DNA from: Nymphaea colorata
Taxonomy: Eukaryota > Streptophyta > Magnoliopsida > Nymphaeales > Nymphaeaceae
DNA: 64,000 nt
Direction: 5' to 3'
NCBI RefSeq assembly: GCF_008831285.2
Contig: NC_045142.1
Coordinates: 18,913,354-18,977,353 of the forward strand
In this document: positions 58,140 through 64,000 of the stretch, piece by piece
Layout of the letters: the number at the start of each line of letters is the position of its first letter
Numbering within the stretch: position 1 is the stretch's first letter
Made by a program: the position numbers and the translations under genes
Notes under the pieces: model-generated
The model's input: only the letters and a program-made list of their open reading frames with translations
What the model was told of the DNA's origin: nothing
Databases searched by the model: none

Positions 58140-60060
58140 ACCGACTCGAGACAAAAATGCTGGGTATAGACACCATGGAACGCTCACCAGCGGCATCCTC
58201 GATTTTCCTTTCTCGAGATGCTCGATCTCAACACCCTTAGGCATTGTTTGAATGGATGGAAAGAAAGGAAAATAAATAGATGGAAGGAAAATGAAAGAAA
58301 AGCAAAGAGAAGAAAATGGTTAGGGAAAGGAGAAGCAAGAAAAGGGAAAAGGGAATGAATTCCTTTTCCTTCCAATCTTCATTTTCAGAGAGGTTAGAAT
58401 TATATTAAAAAATTCTTTTCTTTTCTTTTCTTTCCAAACACACTTATTAGCCCTCCTTTTTTTTCCTCGTTATTAATTAGTCATCCAAACACTAGAAACA
58501 CCTTTTCTCCATTCCTTTCTTTCACTCTCGCTCTATGCTGACCAATCAACGCTTGAGTCTTTCCCTTTCCTTTCATTGCTCACTGCCCCTCCATCTCTAC
58601 AACCTGCTACGCTTTCTTGTCTGCCTTACAGCTTTTCTGTCCGCAAACTGCTGCCATGGCTTCTTCCAGGTAAGAGCCACTGCAAGCGTATAGCTTTCTC
58701 ATCCACCTCACAACAACCAGAACTCGTTATGCCCTCACCCTCAAAAACCACCAACTCATCTGATATTCTTAAGTTCTTCCAAACTTCGCATCAAAGGACC
58801 TTATCAGCATCGTTCGCTGGCACGACAATGGTGACACCGTCACCAGTGTTTCAACTGGGCCTGGCGCAGCAGCAGAATTTTGTGCGTGAGTGGCTGAGTC
58901 ATCACTTGTTGAGGTGATCCTAGACCAACTTGGAAGTGAGGCAACCTTCGAGAAAATCATCAAATTTTCTCCTTCTTCTCTCTCACTCATTTGTGGTATT
59001 CCTCTCTGGATCTGCAGCAGGATTGAGTGAAAACTATACATTTTCATCTCATTTTCTGGTACCCACATGGCTAGCCCTCGAATTGTTTGATGAAATGTCT
59101 GTGTATATAGTGTGCATTTACTTGAACGATTTCTTGTTGGGTCTTGACTCTATGCGTCGTTGATTGAAAATGGATAATCAAGGTGACCTCATGAAGCACT
59201 TAGCTTGGAAATTGATGGAAACCAATGGTGCATGAGCTATTCCTAATATACATTGAGTTGTACGTGCCCATATAGTATATAATGGATCAGATTTAGTACG
59301 TAATTTCATAACTGAATTTGAATGCAAAACTGATAGTTGACCGAAGTTTGATAAAAAGTCTAAATCAATCACTGAGAAATATTCTCTGGCTACTTAAGCT
59401 AAATTCAGATGAAAAAAGAAAACCAAAATTGAGTTCCATGGCAAATTCTGTTAGTTCAAACTCAACCAGACGGACTTGGGAACATAGTAGATCAGAATGT
59501 AATGTAAACCTCCCAAAATATACCGGGTATCCCACAAAATACACTTCATTTTTTAGTCTCCCAAACAGTGACTCTCTTTCTTTTTTTTTCTTGACGGGAA
59601 AAATGCAAGGAGGCCGGTTGTCTTCTTGTTTGTTTTGATGCTTCTTTTTGCATGTTGTGGATTTCACCTCTAGGTGATACAGCTTTGGCTGTTGGGTGAG
59701 CCACGTGAACGCTCTCCTCTAACACAAGACTTCAATGGCTCCTGACTGAACTCTTTGAGCTTTCATTTCTATATGTCCCTAGGACCAGCTGCAACTAAAA
59801 AAGAAGATGAACTTGGTATATTTTTTATGGCAATTTCTCACAACACCCTCAAAATGTTTGGGCTTTCTACTTTCCTTCTCTCACTGTGAGTCTGTTGGAT
59901 TTGATAATATGAATGTGACGTCCATACGCGGATGGTAGATTGTGTGTGACAGGCCAGTCAAGATAAGGTGTGCTGCAGCAAAGAAGGGAGCAGAGTTCAA
60001 GAAGGTCTCCGGTTCATCTCTCATCTTCCTGCTCGTAGAAGCAGCAGTCTAATCAGAAGC
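58140..60060. other. Mixed spacer with exon-like pieces and a MITE-like segment
   Basis: 58230-58500 is purine-rich then pyrimidine-rich, with TTAGGCATTGTTTGAATGGA at one end and TCATCCAAACACTAG at the other: an imperfect inverted pair suggesting a MITE relic. 58576-58917 has a 113-codon frame (SVRKLLPWLLPGKSHCKRIA..., FQLGLAQQQNFVREWLSHHL). A second frame there is open over DLISIVRWHDNGDTVTS. Around 59677 a TCACCTCTAG acceptor precedes VIQLWLLGEPRERSPLTQDF and a stop. 59945-60052 is open (RPVKIRCAAAKKGAEFKKVS...). These look like scattered exons but no product was recognised. Confidence 0.3.
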
Positions 60061-61430
60061 CAAGTTCTGATGGTGGAAAATAAAGAAAAATATCTTTTCT
60101 TTGTTTAGACATGCATTGTCTTGAGAGTTTTGATGTTATCTGTCTCAACAAGCTATGTTCTGCTGCTTGTATATTAAAAATTTTGTAGTTTAGCAGAGCA
60201 TTTTTTTTCCTCGAAAAAGTTTATCCTTTGTATTCCATCTTCAAAATTCACATAATATTGAAGATTAATATTCAAGTTTCACATCACTATCACAGAAGTT
60301 TTTGTGATTTGAGATTTTTTTTACTGGAATGTATGCATTCAGTGGCACTGTAGCCTCAGAAAATCTCACTATGATAGTGTTATATGATAACTATGATGTA
60401 CAAATAATGATGGGTCTTGTGATGATAGTGTTCTAGTTATCAAACAATGGACATAACAGACTATATATGATGTAAACACTGAACAAAACATACAGAATGC
60501 ACAAAACACAAATCAAACATCAGCATAATAGATAGGACGGACAAGACAAACAGGAAGGAAAATAAACACTGGACAGAATGAACATGGTGTTCTGTTCCTA
60601 AAACCATCAAACAATAAACAAAGAATACCGATGACAGGATGGACAGGACAGAGATGTGGTGGACAAGACGCCTTGTCTGTTCTATCTGGAGGAACACTTG
60701 TCAAACGACCTCTTAACTTACTCGGCGACCTCACAATACACCAAAACGTATCACTAGCTTTGCTTCAAACTTGGTGGCCACTGTTTAGGACGAATGGGTC
60801 CCCGTTTCTGGACCTATTTTTGTCTAATGAAAAGAGTAAGGTACTCTAATCTAGAAGTAATTCTTTGGTGCGATTTCATAATTCATTTTAAGACAGTATA
60901 AATCCGATCACTTTTTGTTTTCATCTCCTTTTTTCCATTTTTTCACATTTTCTTTCTCCTCTCTTGAATTTCTCCATCATTTCTTCAAGGGTTCTACCAT
61001 TCACCGGCACCTTGAGATGTAGGTCCAATTTCCAACCAACTGTAACACTCAGATATTGGAGAGAGGGCAAATGCCAAGGTCTGTTGATCATGGTGTTCTC
61101 TTGCTGTGATCCCCATTGTACGGCCTTGCCACAACACATCCAAACATAATATACCAGCAGATGCCAAGTAAAGAGAAAGAAAAAGAAAAAAGAGACACCT
61201 ACAACATTAAGAAGATTAACAAGAGTCCAAAAGCCAAATTCCAAGTATGTTGATGAAGATTATGCCATCCTATATGTTGACAAATGTATCCAAATATGTT
61301 GACAAATGGCAAGCTGTAATGAAAGACAAGATGAAGGTATTGATGTAAAACAAGACCTAGGAGCTTGTACTAAAGCTGCAAGAGTAAAACCCATTACCTC
61401 CAAGTAGGTTGACAAAATAAAAAGAAAGAC
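60060..61430. other. Spacer, nothing recognised
   Basis: 60440-60720 is ACA/GACAG-rich with open frames on both strands (CLFSFLFVLSVLS-type), a low-complexity effect. 60900-61240 has a pyrimidine-rich start and unassigned frames on both strands (MNFSIISSRVLPFTGTLRCR... plus). Confidence 0.45.
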
Positions 61431-61679
61431 ATGACTGAGGCTTGGGTTTGACGAATATTCGTCAACTAAATTACATCATTCTTGGCGGATTGAATACAAT
61501 GTTATGTTTTATAATACCTGCTGTGGACATGACTTCTTTTCATTTACCAATTAAAATGAAGTTTTCTAATTTCAAATATTTCAACATTAATTTTGTCATA
61601 TTCGTGCCCCCCAATCTGCTCTTCATGTAATTAAATAGGAATTATGATACTAAATTGGTATGTCTCTATGACTTTTTTT

Positions 61680-61973
61680 TTTCTTTCTTTGTTCCGGAGG
61701 CGTTCGGCTGTCATGAAGATTCATAAGGATTTAGCAATTGTAAAATCCATCCAAATTCAACCAGTACTGCAAGCACATCAGCATTCTTCTATGCTTGCGA
61801 AACCGATGATTTTCGGATTGGAAGGCACACCAATCCATACCGATTCGTTACGTGGCTCTGCAACACACTTAATTAAGTGTTCATATTTCGTGGTGGAAAT
61901 CGATAAAAAAAGAATTGAATCGTTTAGGCAGCTCACTCGATCGCCTCAATTTGTGAATCAGAAAAAGGTATAA
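61680..61973 (+). pseudogene. Exon-like open frame, unit C
   Basis: Paralogue of 57227-57514: MKIHKDLAIVKSIQIQPVLQ, then HQHSSMLAKPM, then IFGLEGTPIHTDSLRGSATH and VVEIDKKRIESFRQLTRS. Frame open from 61644. CAGAAAAAG|GTATAA donor after 61967. Product unknown. Confidence 0.35.
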
Positions 61974-62128
61974 ATGAATAAGCATATGAAATAAAAGCAA
62001 ATAACCTTTAAAATCGTATTCTTTAAACAAAAAAACCAACATTAACTAACTGGCGGCGAACTTGTCGGTCGCAAAAATTGATTTTGGCATATTTGAGCAG
62101 TGCGATTCAAACAACGATATTGGCACCA

Positions 62129-62130
<2 letters not shown>

Positions 62131-62182
<52 letters not shown>

Positions 62183-62190
62183 GTATGTAG
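62131..62190. repeat. (TA)n(TATG)n microsatellite
   Basis: TA run followed by four TATG units; matches 57671-57722 in unit B. A further interrupted TA tract is at 62500-62532. Confidence 0.95.
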
Positions 62191-62798
62191 TAGTATGCAT
62201 ATGTTCAGGTGAGCAAAAACTTAGCCACCAACCTCAGGAAAATAAGTTCAAAGCCCCCTTACCATTCTCCCAAACTCTAAGGTATTAAGCTGTGTCCATA
62301 CCAGTGATGGTATGGGTGTACCCTGCAACTTTACTTACTGCATCCCAGTACTTAAGGCATAAGGGCATGATGCTCATGAGAATCCAACTAGAGACTTGTC
62401 CCTTTATAGGCCTTTAGCCTGACCAGGTATGCTATAACTATTGAGAAAGAGTTGCACATATATTAACTAGGATGATTGAAATGAGAATTTTATATATCAC
62501 TAATATATATTATATATATACATATATATATAGAGGTATGGCCATTCTTATTTCCCTTGATAGGTGGCCTCCCTGACAGTGTCAAAGCAAAGGCCCCTTG
62601 ACATGAAAGTGCCCAAAGTTTTTTTGATATTGACTTCACAGATTAAACGTGCAAAGCAGTTTATGGTTAGCTTTACATGTATATATATACATGCACAAAA
62701 CACAACACAACCGCTGTGGTTGTATAGACAACAGCTGGCTAGAAGGGATTGAGGCTCGGAAATATTGAACAGGGATCATAACTTGTTCATCGCAAACC

Positions 62799-63110
62799 AT
62801 GCATAACAACGAAGTGCAGGCGGAGGAGTTAACAGGTATCATCATCTGTCTGCGCACTCCATTCCGTGTTACTGGTCTCCACTGAGCTGCTACCATATCT
62901 GCGTCACCTTTGCCATCACCATTTCACCTTGTGAATTCTTCTTCTTCTTGTTCAATATCTATCACTACCGGTGGGTTCAAAATACTTTTGCGGAGCTGTT
63001 TTGCAGTTGATGTCAATCTCAATACCAAGGATGGCATCTTCAGGCAAGATCCTTCAATAGTTATTGACTATCCTGGAGAAGGTGCCCCACCCAGCACCAG
63101 GATTGTGTAG
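62799..63110 (+). CDS. Two-exon small-protein candidate, unit C
   Basis: ATG 62799 starts a 37-nt exon (MHNNEVQAEELT) ending at G|GTATCA. A 171-bp intron rich in pyrimidines ends in TGTTTTGCAG (63006). The second exon continues in frame (VDVNLNTKDGIFRQDPSIVI, DYPGEGAPPSTRIV) to TAG at 63108-63110, immediately followed by GTAAGC. Total about 46 residues. The unit A homologue uses the same exon borders but runs in a different phase into the same donor. The TAG here may thus be a frameshift product and not the native end. No signal peptide, no known family. Confidence 0.35.
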
Positions 63111-64000
63111 GTAAGCGAGCAAATCTGGCTATATTGACAGACCTTTGCACAAACGCATTCTGCATAGGCTCTTGCGCAAGCCAACTACCCCCAAATGTTG
63201 GCAAGGGGCCCAATACAAGTGGGTGAAGGTACACTTGACTTTTTTTAAAGGGCTGTGCACTGTGCATGTAACTAGCTTTTGGTAAGTGAATCACACTTTT
63301 ATTTGGGTTTCAAAAACAAAAAGTGCATTGTTTCTATGAAAATGTTATATATAAGAAAATTGAATGGTGACTCTGACTTTTTAGAGGCATCTTCATTTAA
63401 GCAAAGCCGTTCCTATCATGATAGACGGTTAAGAAAAAAACAAGGAAAAAATGGTGATAGACTTTTTTGTCACTTAATATTAGTTTTCATCATTTTATCC
63501 ATGTTTTTCTCTCAACCATATATCTGTATTAGATAGATGGAATTGGTTAGATGGCTGGGTGACTATAAATAGCTAGAGCCATCATTTCCTCACTCGCTCA
63601 ATCTCTCTCTCTCTCTCTTACATATAAATATATAGAAGTTGGCAAAAAAAAGACCACTTGGGTAAGTGGGAAAAAACAAACCCATCAAAATTAATTATTA
63701 AAATATTTGCTTTTACAATCTCACCTTATAAATATGATCTAAGAGAATAATTTTCATGGTAACAAATATTTTTTCTTGCTTAAATTATGTTTTCTTAATC
63801 ATAAAAATGGACAACTCTTATAACATCAAAATTTTGGTGATGGAAAGATTAATTTTAAAAAGGAAAGTCTGGAACTAAAGCATGATTTATATTAAAGTAG
63901 TGTTTATAAACACACTAAATGGTTCATTTATGAATACCAAAAGAAAAAACCTTGAATTCAGCATACAATTAAACAAGATTAGAAACATTAATTAATCTAC
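63111..64000. other. Spacer, nothing recognised
   Basis: Includes a (CT)n run at 63600-63620. The 85-codon frame at 63279-63536 has no recognised motif. The remainder is AT-rich intergenic sequence to the window end. Confidence 0.5.

Larger units (their letters stand above)
61430..63115 (+). repeat. Gene-like repeat unit C
   Basis: Contains both the open frame shared with B (61680-61973) and the two-exon candidate shared with A (62799-63110). It is therefore the most complete representative of the repeated unit. Similarity to B ends near 62600. Similarity to A resumes at 62650. Confidence 0.75.

Overview
The window looks like gene-poor nuclear DNA of a flowering plant. It is AT-rich and dense in (TA)n, (GA)n and other simple repeats. 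The recognisable coding fragments are plant Ty1/copia and L1-type (zf-RVT) retroelements. MITEs with clear target-site duplications are present, and the gene-like pieces have short GT-AG introns. The species cannot be named from the sequence. No rRNA, tRNA, organellar or bacterial genes, CRISPR array or complete conserved protein-coding gene were recognised. Identities quoted are judged by eye from sampled stretches.

Layout. (1) About 640-6180 and 41395-46890 are two arms of a 5.5-kb inverted repeat, roughly 95% identical where sampled, about 35 kb apart. Each carries decayed copia gag and reverse-transcriptase pieces in opposite orientations, plus one captured exon-like segment. The left gag runs on into a copia integrase tail that leaves the window at base 1. 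(2) Between the arms, 7010-37046 is built from direct repeats at two scales. Older units of about 3-4 kb carry an L1-type LINE fragment, a TATA-box region and a first-exon-like stretch, and some abut (TA)n tracts. On top of these lies a large tandem duplication, 10073-27356 and 27368-37046. The second copy is about 7.6 kb shorter through several internal deletions. Its outer edge falls in the polypurine tract of a copia element whose RNase H end survives at 37044-37240. (3) 37240-41395 holds a degenerate minisatellite, a large TA/CA microsatellite and one promoter-like small-gene candidate (40515-41315) beside the right arm. (4) 46890-51690 is intergenic, with a hairpin, a 90-bp tandem duplication, a MITE with long inverted ends and a dispersed duplicate. 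(5) 51700-63130 contains three degenerate copies of another gene-like unit (A 51700-53120, B 56520-58130, C 61430-63110). Some splice junctions rejoin open frames, but no known family was recognised.

No set of genes works together here as a pathway. The notable content is architectural: nested tandem and inverted duplications that date themselves through shared and private lesions in the transposons they carry. Most small open frames are repeat decay. The best candidates for expressed small genes are 40515-41315, 54031-54350 and 62799-63110, all of unknown function.
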